DNA of 64,000 nucleotides. It comes from Streptomyces agglomeratus. Lineage in GTDB: Bacteria; Actinomycetota; Actinomycetes; Streptomycetales; Streptomycetaceae. Position numbers and translations under genes: made by a program. The stretch spans positions 6,702,501 to 6,766,500 of the forward strand of contig NZ_MEHJ01000001.1 of the NCBI RefSeq assembly GCF_001746415.1, read 5' to 3'. Below the pieces are notes generated by a model, which had not been told where the DNA came from, did not search any database, and was given only the letters and a program-made list of their open reading frames with translations. Below are positions 53,386 to 63,441 of the stretch, in pieces; the stretch's first letter is position 1, and each line of letters begins with the position of its first letter.

Positions 53386-54582
53386 TCACACGCTCGCCCG
53401 GACGGCGCGGCGCCCGCCCCAGGCGCACAGTCCGGCCGCGGCGAAGACGGCGGCCACCAGCGTCCAGCCGGCGCCGAAGCCGCCGGTCGCGTCGGTCAGC
53501 AGACCGAAGGCGACCGGCCCGGCCACGAAGCCGGCGAAGAATCCCATCGAGACCAGGGCCGAGGCGTGGCCCGTCCTGCCGAAGCCGCTGCCCTTGGTCA
53601 CCGCCACCATCGAGATCGCGTTCGCCGCGGCCGCCGACCCCCCGAGTCCGACGGCTCCGACCCAGATGAGCCAGTGCGCCCCGGTGGCGGCCGGGATCAG
53701 CGCCCCGAACGCCACCGAGGAGACGGCGAGGACGAGCAGCGACACCGGTACGTCCATCCGGTCGCTCAGGCGCGCCCAGAGCAGGCGGCTGGCGATGCCG
53801 GACACACCGATCGCGGCGATGAGCGCCCCGGCCGTCTGCTCCCCCATGGACAGCCGCTGGTGCGCGTAGAGGGGGAGGTAGGTGTTGAGCGCCGCGAGCC
53901 CGCACCCGACGCAGAGCGAGAAGGCCATCAGCCACCGGGTGGGGACGTTGGGCGGCGCCGGCAGGGTCAGGGCGCGCGCCCTGGGCCTGTGCGGGTCACG
54001 AGGCAGCAGGAGCGCCGCCAGCGCCGCCGCCAGCGCGACGGGAACGACCAGGGCCAGGGCCGCCCGCCAGGACATCGCCTGGGCCAGCGCGGGCAGGGTG
54101 AGACCGGCGGTGAAGGCGGCGAGCGGCACACCGGACTGCTTGACGCCGACGGCGATCGCCCGGCGCTCCGGCGGCACATGAGCGGCTATCAGCTTGTTCG
54201 TCGAGGGGTTGGCGAGCGACTGGGCCGCCCCGCCCAGCACCAGCGCGCCGAGCAGGAAGCCGTACGTCTCGGTCACGATCAGCAGCGTGAAGTCCGCGGC
54301 GACGAGCAGCAGCAGCAGGACGAACGCCCGGCGGCCGCCGATCAGGTCGGCGATCTGCCCCGCGTACAGCGAGAGCACCGTCGCCGAGCCGAACGTCACC
54401 GCGGTCAGCAGCCCCAGCTGGGAACGTGAGATTCCCAGGTCGTCGATGATGAACGGCCCCAGCGCGCCTATCGCGTAGAGCACGAACATCGACAGGCCCA
54501 TGCCGCCCGTGACCAGGAAGAGCAGGGGCTTTGGCGTGCGCGCGGGCGGGATCAGCGTCTCCTCAGCCGGGTTGGCCGCCAC
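53386..54582 (-). CDS. MFS transporter
   Basis: 398 aa with about 12 hydrophobic spans. N-terminal half: LFLVTGGMGLSMFVLYAIGALG, then the MFS loop 2-3 signature LYAGQIADLIGGRRAF. The C-terminal half ends with FGLLTDATGGFGAGWTLVAAVFAAAGL. GTG 54582 is preferred since GAGGGGG lies about 8 nt upstream; a longer ATG start at 54621 lacks a binding site. It is divergent from a TetR gene, a common repressor-exporter pair. Likely exports the product or an intermediate, alongside the ABC exporter at the left end. Confidence 0.9.
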   Translation of the reverse strand: MAANPAEETLIPPARTPKPLLFLVTGGMGLSMFVLYAIGALGPFIIDDLGISRSQLGLLTAVTFGSATVLSLYAGQIADLIGGRRAFVLLLLLVAADFTLLIVTETYGFLLGALVLGGAAQSLANPSTNKLIAAHVPPERRAIAVGVKQSGVPLAAFTAGLTLPALAQAMSWRAALALVVPVALAAALAALLLPRDPHRPRARALTLPAPPNVPTRWLMAFSLCVGCGLAALNTYLPLYAHQRLSMGEQTAGALIAAIGVSGIASRLLWARLSDRMDVPVSLLVLAVSSVAFGALIPAATGAHWLIWVGAVGLGGSAAAANAISMVAVTKGSGFGRTGHASALVSMGFFAGFVAGPVAFGLLTDATGGFGAGWTLVAAVFAAAGLCAWGGRRAVRASV

Positions 54583-54621
54583 CCTTGCACCCCCTCGCCC
54601 GTCAATGTAGATATATTTCAA

Positions 54622-54640
54622 CTCTAGACGCTGACTATAG
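54622..54640. promoter_or_regulatory. Operator-like imperfect palindrome between MFS and TetR genes
   Basis: CTCTAGACGCTGACTATAG: half-sites CTCTAG and CTATAG are inverted with one mismatch around a 7-nt centre. It lies in the 72-bp divergent gap, an ideal place for a TetR operator. Related sequences occur at 12403-12420 and, inverted, at 8987-9005. Confidence 0.5.
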
Positions 54641-54654
54641 CAAGAGGGGGTGTC

Positions 54655-55323
54655 GTGCTGATCCCGAAGAAGCCGGACACGAGGCGTCTACGAGCGGAGC
54701 AGACCCGGCAGCGGATACTCGACGCCGCGATGAAGCTCTTCTTCCGGCATGGCTACGCGGCGACGACCATCGAGTCCATCGCGCGGGAGGCCAAGGTCTC
54801 CGTACAGACGGTCTACTTCTCGTTCGGGAACAAGCAGCAGATCCTGCGCGACCTGATCGACGTCCACGCGGCCGGTGAGGACGGCTCGGGACTGATGCCG
54901 GCCCGTCCGCAAGTGGCCGAAGCGCTCTCCGTGAAGGACCCCCGTCAGCAGCTCAGGCTCCTGGCGCGGATAACCCGCACGGTCAACGAACGGGTCGCCC
55001 CGCTCCTCGAGGTGTTGCGCAACGCCGCGGCCGCCTACGGCGAGGCGGCGGATCTGTGGCAGACCAACAAGGTCCAGCGCCGGCTCGTCCAGCGTCAGTT
55101 CGTCGACGTACTGGCGGACCGGGAACTGCTGCCCGAGGGACTCGGCAACGAGCGGGCCCTCGACATCTGCTACGCGCTCCTCGGCCCGGAGCTGTACCAC
55201 CTGCTGGCCTCCGAGCGCGAGTGGACGCAGGAGCAGTGGGAGGACTGGGTGTACGAGGGCCTCTGCCAGAACCTGATCAGCGGTGGCACCCCGGCTCGCC
55301 ACGTGGATGACGCCGTGCCCTGA
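54655..55323 (+). CDS. TetR-family regulator (paralog of the one at 16960)
   Basis: 222 aa. HTH: TRQRILDAAMKLFFRHGYAATTIESIAREAKVSVQTVYFSFGNKQQIL. Full-length similarity to the regulator at 16960-17592, strongest in the HTH and in LLEVLRNAA and LLGPELYHLLASER. GTG 54655 with GAGGGGG upstream. Divergent from the MFS exporter, so it most probably represses that gene and itself through the site at 54622-54640. The paralog pair could sense the same compound at the two halves of the cluster. Confidence 0.91.
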   Translation: MLIPKKPDTRRLRAEQTRQRILDAAMKLFFRHGYAATTIESIAREAKVSVQTVYFSFGNKQQILRDLIDVHAAGEDGSGLMPARPQVAEALSVKDPRQQLRLLARITRTVNERVAPLLEVLRNAAAAYGEAADLWQTNKVQRRLVQRQFVDVLADRELLPEGLGNERALDICYALLGPELYHLLASEREWTQEQWEDWVYEGLCQNLISGGTPARHVDDAVP

Positions 55324-55439
55324 CGCGCGGGCCGCCGGCCGCGGCCGGTGTCTCCAGACGTTATGCAGAACCCCTTCAGCGTGCCCGTCGCAGACTTCTG
55401 TACGTAGCGAACCATGTGGCGGCTGGGGGAGTGGCGACT

Positions 55440-57995
55440 GTGGGCAGTGACAGCGGCGACGGTAAACGGCCGCGATTCTTCGTCGTCGCGGTGGGCGCGC
55501 GGGCGCCGTTCCACCGGACGATCGCCACCGCGCTGGCGGACCTCGCGGGGGGCACCGGCCCCGGCGACGACTCCCTGCGCGAGTTCGTCACCGACGGGCC
55601 CGCGCCCGGCCGCCGGGAACCCTGGCCGGACGCCTACGCGCAGGCACTCACCCGCTCCCGCCGGTTCCTCGACCGGGCTCTGCCGGCCGCCGAGATCCGG
55701 CTGGTCCACGCCGAAACCCTCGCCGACGCCGCGCGCCGGCTGCGACGCCTGACGGCAGGGCGCCGCGACGGCGACGACGCGATCGCACTCCTGCTGATCG
55801 AATCCGAACCGGCCGACGCACCCACCGGGCCACTGGCGGGTGGCGGCCTCGCCGAGGGTCTGGACGAACTGCGCGCGGTCCTGCCCGCCCACACACGCGG
55901 CGAGTTCGGCGCGTACACCGTCTTCGTCTACGACGACAGCCCGCTGGACCCCGTCCGACTCGCGCACCCCTGCACGCGGCGGCAACTGCCCGGCCTCGCC
56001 TGGGTACTGGGCGCCGACGTCATCTGCTCCTTCACCGACTACGTACAGCTGTGTTACGCCGGATCCGCGCTGCGCGGCGCCGCGCCGGACGCGCCCGCGC
56101 TGCTGGCCGACGAGCTGGCCGGTTTCCTCGCCGAACAGGCTGGCGACACCTGGGGACTGCACTACTACACCGGGTCGGTCGTGTCCGGTCTGATCGCGGA
56201 CCTGGAGACGCGCGCGACGCGCGGCGGCAACCCCGTGCTGCGCGGCCCGAGCGAACACAGCCTGGCCTGCGGGGCGCTGGCCCGCTGGCAGCTGGACGAA
56301 GCGCCCTTCCTGATCGTGGTGACCAGCGGGATGATCGACGAATTCCGCGGCACCCTGGCGAACCTGCGGGAGGCGCGAGCCAGGGGGTTCATCGTCTGCG
56401 CCGACTCGCGGCCGGACGCGTGGTACCCGTTCCAGGGCACCGTGCATGGCGCGGAGGACTCGCGGGAGGTGCTGCGGGCCCGCGGGCTGGAGTTCCGCTA
56501 CCTCGACGACCCCGCCCGCCTGCGGGAACAGCTGGCCGAGGCGTTCACGGCGTACGGAGCCGACCGCGGCCCGGTCGTCCTGCTCGCCACCCCGGAAGTG
56601 CTGCGGACCGCTGCCGTCGCGGCGCCCGCCGCGCGTCCCGGCGGCCGGACGCCCGAGGACGCCACCCCCGGCGCGAGCCCCGGTTCCCTGCCCGCAGGGG
56701 GGCCCGCGGCCCGTGCCCGGCCCCGGCTCGTGGTCGGCGAGGACGACCTGGCCCCCGTCATGGACATCATCAACGACGGCCCTGCCAGGCTGCTGTGGCA
56801 GTGCGGCCGGCTCGGCGCCGAGGAAAGCGCTCTGGTGCACGACATCGCCGACCGCGCGGGCGTCGCGCTCGCCGACTCGCTGACCCGGCCCGGGTCGGTC
56901 GCCCGCTACCGGGACGGGAAGGCCGTACCGCAGTACCTCGGCACGCTCGGCGTGTTCGGCTACTCGGACCGCGTCCACGCCTTCCTGCACCACGCCGGCC
57001 GGCTGCGCCCGCGCGACGAGCAGTGCCTGTTCTTCCTCAAGAGCCGTATCGCCGAGGCCGCCACGCCCTTCTCCCCCCGGGCGCTCCAACGGTCGCTGCG
57101 CATCGTCCAGATCACCCGCGAGGAGCAGCACCTGGCGCCCTTCGCCGACCACCGGCTGCGGTGCGACGGGCTGGAGTTCCTCCGCGAGGTACGCCGCAGG
57201 CTCGACGTCCCCGAGCCGCTGCGGGCCCGGCGGATGCGCGCCATCGAGGAGAGCCGGGACAGCCCCTCGGACATCGTCCACGCCCTGCCCCTGGTGCCGA
57301 TGAGTCCCAACTACTTCTTCCGGCGGCTCGGCGCGGTCCTCGACACGCTCATCACGGACCACGGATACACGTACACCGGCGTCTTCGACGTGGGACGCGG
57401 CGGGCTCTCCGCCATCCGCAACCTGCCGCGCACCGGGCCGGGCTTCTCCGGCTGGTACGGACGCTCCCTCATGGGGGACGCCCTCCAGGCCGTGCCCGCC
57501 CTCGCGCTGAGCCGGGGCGACAACGTGCTGGCCTTCGTGGGGGACGGCGCCCTGGCGCTGGTGCCCGGCATCGTGCCCACGCTGGTGCAGGAAGTGTGCG
57601 TCAACGGTCACCGGCTCGCGGGCAACGTCAGCGTCTTCCAGCTCATCGACGGCGGGCACTCGGTGATCCGCACCTACCGGGAGGGGCGCCGGGCGGGCGA
57701 GGCGGAACGCCAGACGCAGGTCCTGCACCTCATGGACGACGAATGGGAGCGGAAGCTGGGCGGCCTGACGGTCACCCACCGCCGTCTGACCGACGTGGAC
57801 CCCGTCGAGCTGACGGACCGGCTGCTCCGGCGTTCGGCGGTCGACGTGTACTCGGTGCCGCTCGCCCACAACAACGAGGGGGACGGGCTGAGCCTGCTGT
57901 CGTCCCTCGGCTGGCAGCGCGACACGCTTCCCGAGCTCACCTTCGCCATGGCCCGCCGTCCCGGCCCGTCCGCCCACGAGGGAGAGCTCCGTTGA
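55440..57995 (+). CDS. ThDP-dependent enzyme, PigD-like
   Basis: 851 aa from the GTG at 55440 (GGGGGA about 9 nt upstream); a GTG at 55416 is possible. The C-terminal thiamine-diphosphate site is FVGDGALALVPG with N737 26 residues after the GDG (709-711), and the central domain has ADSLTRPGSVARYRDGKAVPQYLGTLGVFGYSDRVHAFL. Size, domain order and, above all, the adjacent PigE-type fusion point to PigD of prodigiosin synthesis, which decarboxylates pyruvate and adds the acetyl unit to an enal in a Stetter-type 1,4-addition. The N-terminal 400 residues are less recognisable. Its stop overlaps the next gene's TTG by 4 nt. A classical acetolactate-synthase-like role is the alternative. Confidence 0.82.
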   Translation: MGSDSGDGKRPRFFVVAVGARAPFHRTIATALADLAGGTGPGDDSLREFVTDGPAPGRREPWPDAYAQALTRSRRFLDRALPAAEIRLVHAETLADAARRLRRLTAGRRDGDDAIALLLIESEPADAPTGPLAGGGLAEGLDELRAVLPAHTRGEFGAYTVFVYDDSPLDPVRLAHPCTRRQLPGLAWVLGADVICSFTDYVQLCYAGSALRGAAPDAPALLADELAGFLAEQAGDTWGLHYYTGSVVSGLIADLETRATRGGNPVLRGPSEHSLACGALARWQLDEAPFLIVVTSGMIDEFRGTLANLREARARGFIVCADSRPDAWYPFQGTVHGAEDSREVLRARGLEFRYLDDPARLREQLAEAFTAYGADRGPVVLLATPEVLRTAAVAAPAARPGGRTPEDATPGASPGSLPAGGPAARARPRLVVGEDDLAPVMDIINDGPARLLWQCGRLGAEESALVHDIADRAGVALADSLTRPGSVARYRDGKAVPQYLGTLGVFGYSDRVHAFLHHAGRLRPRDEQCLFFLKSRIAEAATPFSPRALQRSLRIVQITREEQHLAPFADHRLRCDGLEFLREVRRRLDVPEPLRARRMRAIEESRDSPSDIVHALPLVPMSPNYFFRRLGAVLDTLITDHGYTYTGVFDVGRGGLSAIRNLPRTGPGFSGWYGRSLMGDALQAVPALALSRGDNVLAFVGDGALALVPGIVPTLVQEVCVNGHRLAGNVSVFQLIDGGHSVIRTYREGRRAGEAERQTQVLHLMDDEWERKLGGLTVTHRRLTDVDPVELTDRLLRRSAVDVYSVPLAHNNEGDGLSLLSSLGWQRDTLPELTFAMARRPGPSAHEGELR

Positions 57996-60520
57996 AGTTC
58001 GGCTTCCTGGCCCACGCGGTCAGCCCCGGTCACCGCAACCAGCTGCGCGGCCTGGACCTGCTGGGCAGGCTCCTGGACGACCACCGCGGTACGGTGCGCG
58101 AGCCCGGCCCCCGCCTGCATGTGCCGCTGCCCATGCTGACCTCCGTCACCTCCCTCACCGGCAGCCGGTGCACCGGTGAGATCCGCGCTCTCGCCTACAC
58201 GGCCGAGCAGCTCCTGCGCAGGCCCACCGCCGCCCGGGCCGTCGTCGCGGCCGAGGTCACCGCGCTGGAGGAAGCGGGCGCGCGGATCGTCGGTCTGGGC
58301 GGCGCCACGTCGATCGTGGGCGACCGCGGGCAGTGGACGGCCGGCCAGGTCGGCGTGCCCGTCACCAGCGGCAACTCCCTGACCACCTATGCCGCCCACC
58401 AGGCCGTGCTCGACTGCGTACGCCTCCTCGGGCTGTCCCCGCGATCCGCGCCCCTCGTCGTGGTCGGCTACCCCGGCTCCATCGCGCTCGCCATGGCCCG
58501 CCTCCTGCTGGCGGACGGCTTCCGGCTGGACCTGGTGACCCGCCGAAGCCGCCGGGCCGCCGACGCCCTGCTCAGCTACCTGGAGCCGGAGCAGCACGAG
58601 AACGTGACGCTGCGTCAGGACGTTTACGCGTGCGGCGACGGTCCCCGCCTGTACGTGACCGCCTCGTCCTCCGGCGGTGTCATCGACACCGCGCGGCTGC
58701 ACCCCGGCTCGGTGGTCGTCGACGTCGCCCTGCCCCGGGACGCCCCGGTGCCACCGGCCGGCCGGGACGTGGTGGTCGTCGACGGCGGGCTCGTCAGCGC
58801 CGTCGACGGTGTCGTGACCGGCGACGGCACGCTGCCGGGCCCCACCCAGCAGCTCAACGGATGCCTCGCGGAGACCGTGGTGCTGGCCCTGGAGGACCGC
58901 GCCGAATCCTGGTCCCTCGGCCGGGAGATCGACGTGGAGGGCGTACGCCGAATCGGCGCGCTCGCCGCACGGCACGGCTTCCTGCCCACGCCGCTCGCCG
59001 GTTTCGGACGCACCCTGGCGGACGACGACATCGCCCGCCTGAGCGTCCACCACCTGCCCCGGTCCCGCCCGTCGGCCCCGCCGGACACCACCACGCAGAC
59101 CCGGCAGCGCTTCCGCGACCACATCAACCCGCCGATGGCCCGGCTGTTCGCCGCCCACGGCATGGACCGGGTCTTCACCCGGGCGGAGGGGTGCGAGCTC
59201 ATCACGGCCGACGGCGCCGCGTACCTCGACTTCGTCGCCGGATACGGCGCCCTCAACCTCGGCCACAACCACCCGCACGTCGTCGCGGGGCTGCGCGACT
59301 TCCTCGGCCGCGGCGCGCCCACCTTCGCCCAGTACATCTCGATGCCCGTCCAGGCCGCCGAACTCGCCGAGCGGCTCAGCGCCCTGGCGCCCGGCGCGCC
59401 GGAGCGCGTCTTCTTCAGCAACTCCGGTACGGAGGCGGTGGAAGCCGCGCTGAAGCTCGCCCGCGCCGCCACCGGACGCACCCGGCTCGTGCACGCCGAC
59501 AACAGCTACCACGGCAAGACGATGGGCGCCCTGTCCGTGACCGGGCGGGACACGCACCGCGCCCCGTTCGCACCCCTGCTGTCCGACTGCGTGGGAGTCC
59601 CGTACGGCGACGCCGAAGCACTGGCGGCCGTCATCGACGGCGCCGCCGCCTTCATCGTCGAACCGGTGCAGGGGGAGGGCGGCGTCGTACTGCCGCCCCC
59701 CGGCTATCTGCTGGAGGCCCAGCGCCTGTGCCGCCGGGCCGGAGCCGTCTTCGTCCTCGACGAGATCCAGACGGGGCTGGGCCGCACCGGCGCGATGTTC
59801 GCCGCCGAGCACGACGGTCTGCGGCCGGACGTCCTGTGCCTGGCGAAGTCGCTCTCCGGCGGCCTGGTCCCGATCGCCGCGACACTGGTCGGCGCCGGCC
59901 TGTGGGACGACGCCTACGGCAGCAGCGACCGGGCCCTGCTGCACTCGTCCACCTTCGGCGGCGGCAACCTCGCCGCGGCCGCGGGCCTCGCCACGCTCGA
60001 TGTCCTCGAAGCGGAGAAACTGCCCGGACGGGCCGCCGACATGGGCGCGTACCTGCGCACCGCCCTGCGCGAGGTCTGCGCACCGTACGGGTTCGTCCGC
60101 GACGTCCGGGGCATCGGCCTGATGAACGCCCTGGAGTTCAACGGCGACTTCTCCGGTGCGGCGGGCGCCATGGCCGACGAGGTCCTCACCCGGCTCCCCG
60201 GCGACCTGCACTCCCTCGTCGACTGGCTGCCCGACGACGTCCGGGCGGCGGTTGCCCGGGCGGGCGATGCGCTGGAGGCGTCGCTGGGCGACCTGATGTG
60301 CCTGCGATTCGCCGGCCGGCTCGCCCGCGACCACCGGATCCTCACCTTCCTGACGGCGAACCGGAACAGGGTGCTGCGCCTCCAGCCTCCCCTGGTGCTG
60401 ACCACCGAGCAGGCCGACCGGTTCGTGACGGCGGTCGGCGCGGTCTGCCACGACCTGGCCCTGCACTCCGACACCGTCGGCGTACCGGTGCCGGGCCGCC
60501 CAACCATCGAAGAAGGATGA
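57992..60520 (+). CDS. Acyl-thioester reductase / class III aminotransferase fusion, PigE-like
   Basis: 842 aa. Residues 1-345 resemble acyl-ACP reductase (AAR): [47 protein letters not shown] and [18 protein letters not shown]. Residues about 370-842 are a fold-type I class III aminotransferase: [45 protein letters not shown] and Schiff-base K619 in LAKSLSGGL. This order and length match PigE, which reduces an acyl thioester to an aldehyde and aminates the 3-acetyl aldehyde so that it closes to a pyrroline. TTG start at 57992 with GAGGGAGAG upstream, coupled to the ThDP gene. The neighbouring ACP is the likely acyl donor. Confidence 0.88.
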   Translation: MKFGFLAHAVSPGHRNQLRGLDLLGRLLDDHRGTVREPGPRLHVPLPMLTSVTSLTGSRCTGEIRALAYTAEQLLRRPTAARAVVAAEVTALEEAGARIVGLGGATSIVGDRGQWTAGQVGVPVTSGNSLTTYAAHQAVLDCVRLLGLSPRSAPLVVVGYPGSIALAMARLLLADGFRLDLVTRRSRRAADALLSYLEPEQHENVTLRQDVYACGDGPRLYVTASSSGGVIDTARLHPGSVVVDVALPRDAPVPPAGRDVVVVDGGLVSAVDGVVTGDGTLPGPTQQLNGCLAETVVLALEDRAESWSLGREIDVEGVRRIGALAARHGFLPTPLAGFGRTLADDDIARLSVHHLPRSRPSAPPDTTTQTRQRFRDHINPPMARLFAAHGMDRVFTRAEGCELITADGAAYLDFVAGYGALNLGHNHPHVVAGLRDFLGRGAPTFAQYISMPVQAAELAERLSALAPGAPERVFFSNSGTEAVEAALKLARAATGRTRLVHADNSYHGKTMGALSVTGRDTHRAPFAPLLSDCVGVPYGDAEALAAVIDGAAAFIVEPVQGEGGVVLPPPGYLLEAQRLCRRAGAVFVLDEIQTGLGRTGAMFAAEHDGLRPDVLCLAKSLSGGLVPIAATLVGAGLWDDAYGSSDRALLHSSTFGGGNLAAAAGLATLDVLEAEKLPGRAADMGAYLRTALREVCAPYGFVRDVRGIGLMNALEFNGDFSGAAGAMADEVLTRLPGDLHSLVDWLPDDVRAAVARAGDALEASLGDLMCLRFAGRLARDHRILTFLTANRNRVLRLQPPLVLTTEQADRFVTAVGAVCHDLALHSDTVGVPVPGRPTIEEG

Positions 60521-60525
60521 TCACG

Positions 60526-60794
60526 GTGACCACAGGAATCACTTCCACCGGCGCGATCCTGGAACGCGTGACGGCGATGCTGGAGGAGAAGCTCGGCCTG
60601 CTGCCCGAAGAGGTGACGCCGCAAGCGCGGTTCAAGGAGGATCTCGGTCTCGACTCCCTCGACATGGTGGAACTGCTCACGATCGTGGAGACCGAGCTGG
60701 GCACGGCCGTCGACGACGAGGTGGCCCTGTCCCTGGCCACGATCGGCGACGTACTGGACTACCTCGCCGCCCACCGGCCGACCGGAGCCGGGGC

Positions 60795-60798
<4 letters not shown>
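60526..60798 (+). CDS. Acyl carrier protein
   Basis: 90 aa discrete ACP. The phosphopantetheine site is DLGLDSLDMVELLTIVE; the helices ILERVTAMLEEKLGLL and IGDVLDYLAAHRP frame it. GTG 60526 is preferred: AGAAGGA stands about 9 nt upstream, whereas the ATG at 60517 abuts that site. It probably carries an acyl chain for the PigE-like reductase and the following ketosynthase. It would be activated by the PPTase at 16150. Confidence 0.92.
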
Positions 60799-62033
<1,235 letters not shown>

Positions 62034-62042
62034 CCTGGGCGG

Positions 62043-62906
62043 ATGCTCAACGAAGTCACAGCGACCCGCTACGTCACGCCCTTGCGCGAGGGCGGCTCGC
62101 TCCCGGGGATCGTCGAGGCCGACGATCTCGGTACGTACGTCATGAAGTTCACCGGAGCCGGACAGGGCCGCAAGACCCTGGTCGCCGAAGTCATCTGCGG
62201 GGAGCTGGCCCGCAGGCTCGGACTGCGCGTCCCCGAACTGGTCACCATCCAGCTCGACCCGGTGATCGGCCTGGGTGAACCGGACCAGGAGGTGCAGGAA
62301 CTGCTCAAGGCGAGCGGCGGACTGAACCTCGGGATGGACTACCTCCCCGGCTCGATCGGCTTCGACCCGCTCGCCTACGAGGTGGACCCGGCCGAAGCGG
62401 GCCGGGTCGTGTGGTTCGACGCGCTGATCAACAACGTCGACCGCTCCTGGCGCAACCCCAACATGCTCGTCTGGCACGGCGACCTGTGGCTCATCGACCA
62501 CGGCGCCACCATCATCTGGCACCACAACTGGCCGGCCGCCGAGAGCGCGGCCGCCAAGCCGTACAACGCCTCGGACCACGTGCTCGCGTCCTTCGGCCCC
62601 GACGTCGCCGCCGCGGCCGCCGAGCTCGCCCCGCGGGTCACCGAGGAACTGCTGACCGAGGTCGCCGCCGAGATCCCCGCCGAGTGGCTCGTGGACGAGC
62701 CGGGGTTCGAGAGCGCCGACGCGCTGCGCCGCGCCCATGTCGGCGTCCTGCTGGCGCGCGCCGCCACGATCCACGAGCGGATCACCCTCGGCGCGCCGAC
62801 CGAGGACAAGCCGTCGCGGGCCCCGGGCTGGCTCAAGGAGCGCCTGGCGCCCCTGCCGCGGCCGGCCGGCCAGGACGAGACGCACGACAAGGACGGCGAC
62901 CAGTGA
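62043..62906 (+). CDS. HipA-like kinase family protein
   Basis: 287 aa. Regions such as MKFTGAGQGRKTLVAEVICGELARRLGL, WFDALINNVDRSWRNPNML and LWLIDHGATIIWH resemble the catalytic and Mg-binding loops of HipA-type Ser/Thr kinases (NVDRxxxN and IDHG). There is no HipB antitoxin beside it, so it is not a classical toxin-antitoxin pair. It overlaps a DUF3037 gene by 4 nt, a pair widespread in actinobacteria. Not evidently part of the biosynthetic pathway; it may mark the right border of the cluster. Confidence 0.85.
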   Translation: MLNEVTATRYVTPLREGGSLPGIVEADDLGTYVMKFTGAGQGRKTLVAEVICGELARRLGLRVPELVTIQLDPVIGLGEPDQEVQELLKASGGLNLGMDYLPGSIGFDPLAYEVDPAEAGRVVWFDALINNVDRSWRNPNMLVWHGDLWLIDHGATIIWHHNWPAAESAAAKPYNASDHVLASFGPDVAAAAAELAPRVTEELLTEVAAEIPAEWLVDEPGFESADALRRAHVGVLLARAATIHERITLGAPTEDKPSRAPGWLKERLAPLPRPAGQDETHDKDGDQ

Positions 62907-63289
62907 ACACCCGACGGGACGTCTTCGAATACGCGCTGGTGCGCGTCGTGCCGCGCGTGGAGCGCGGCGAGATGTTCAACGCGGGCGTACTCGTCTACTG
63001 CCGCGCCAAGTCGTTCGTCGCCGCCCGGACGCATCTGGACGAGGCCAAACTGAGGGCGCTCGACCCCGACGCCGACGTGGCGGGTGTACGGGCCGCCCTG
63101 CGGGCCGTGGAGGGCGTCTGCGCGGGCGGCGGCGGGGCTGGACAGGCGGCGGGGGAGGACCCCGGGAAGCGGTTCCGCTGGCTGATCGCGCCCCGCAGCA
63201 CCGTGGTGCAGCCCGGCCCCGTGCACACGGGTCTCACGGCGGATCCGGCGGCCGAGGCCGAGCGCCTGCTCGATCTGCTGGTGAGGTGA
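62903..63289 (+). CDS. DUF3037-family protein
   Basis: 128 aa. It starts RDVFEYALVRVVPRVERGEMFNAGVLVYCRAKSF, typical for the DUF3037 family, and RFRWLIAPRSTVVQPGPVHTGLT follows. GTG 62903 overlaps the HipA-like stop (GTGA). The family occurs next to HipA-like proteins and its function is unknown. No catalytic motif can be named. Probably outside the biosynthetic cluster. Confidence 0.85.
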   Translation: MNTRRDVFEYALVRVVPRVERGEMFNAGVLVYCRAKSFVAARTHLDEAKLRALDPDADVAGVRAALRAVEGVCAGGGGAGQAAGEDPGKRFRWLIAPRSTVVQPGPVHTGLTADPAAEAERLLDLLVR

Positions 63290-63314
63290 TCTGCGCTACG
63301 CACCCGGTGGGCCG

Positions 63315-63343
63315 TTGACACCGAGTGCCATGGCTTCTAGCGT
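63315..63343 (+). promoter_or_regulatory. Consensus sigma70/HrdB-type promoter of the SDR gene
   Basis: TTGACA (63315-63320), a 17-nt spacer, then TAGCGT (63338-63343), which fits the Streptomyces TAGNNT -10 pattern. It is 98 bp upstream of the ATG at 63442. Its quality suggests a constitutive, housekeeping-type gene, in contrast with the cluster genes. Confidence 0.65.
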
Positions 63344-63441
63344 CTCGTCTGCTGAAGCTACTAAGCGGTTGCTCAGTGATCGGGAACTCACTCTCGGTCG
63401 ACCAGGCTGAGCGACCGCATCCAAGGGCGAGGAGAACCAGC

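Noticed and set aside
62043..63289. HipAB-type toxin-antitoxin system.
   Set aside because: There is no HipB-like DNA-binding antitoxin; the partner is a DUF3037 protein.
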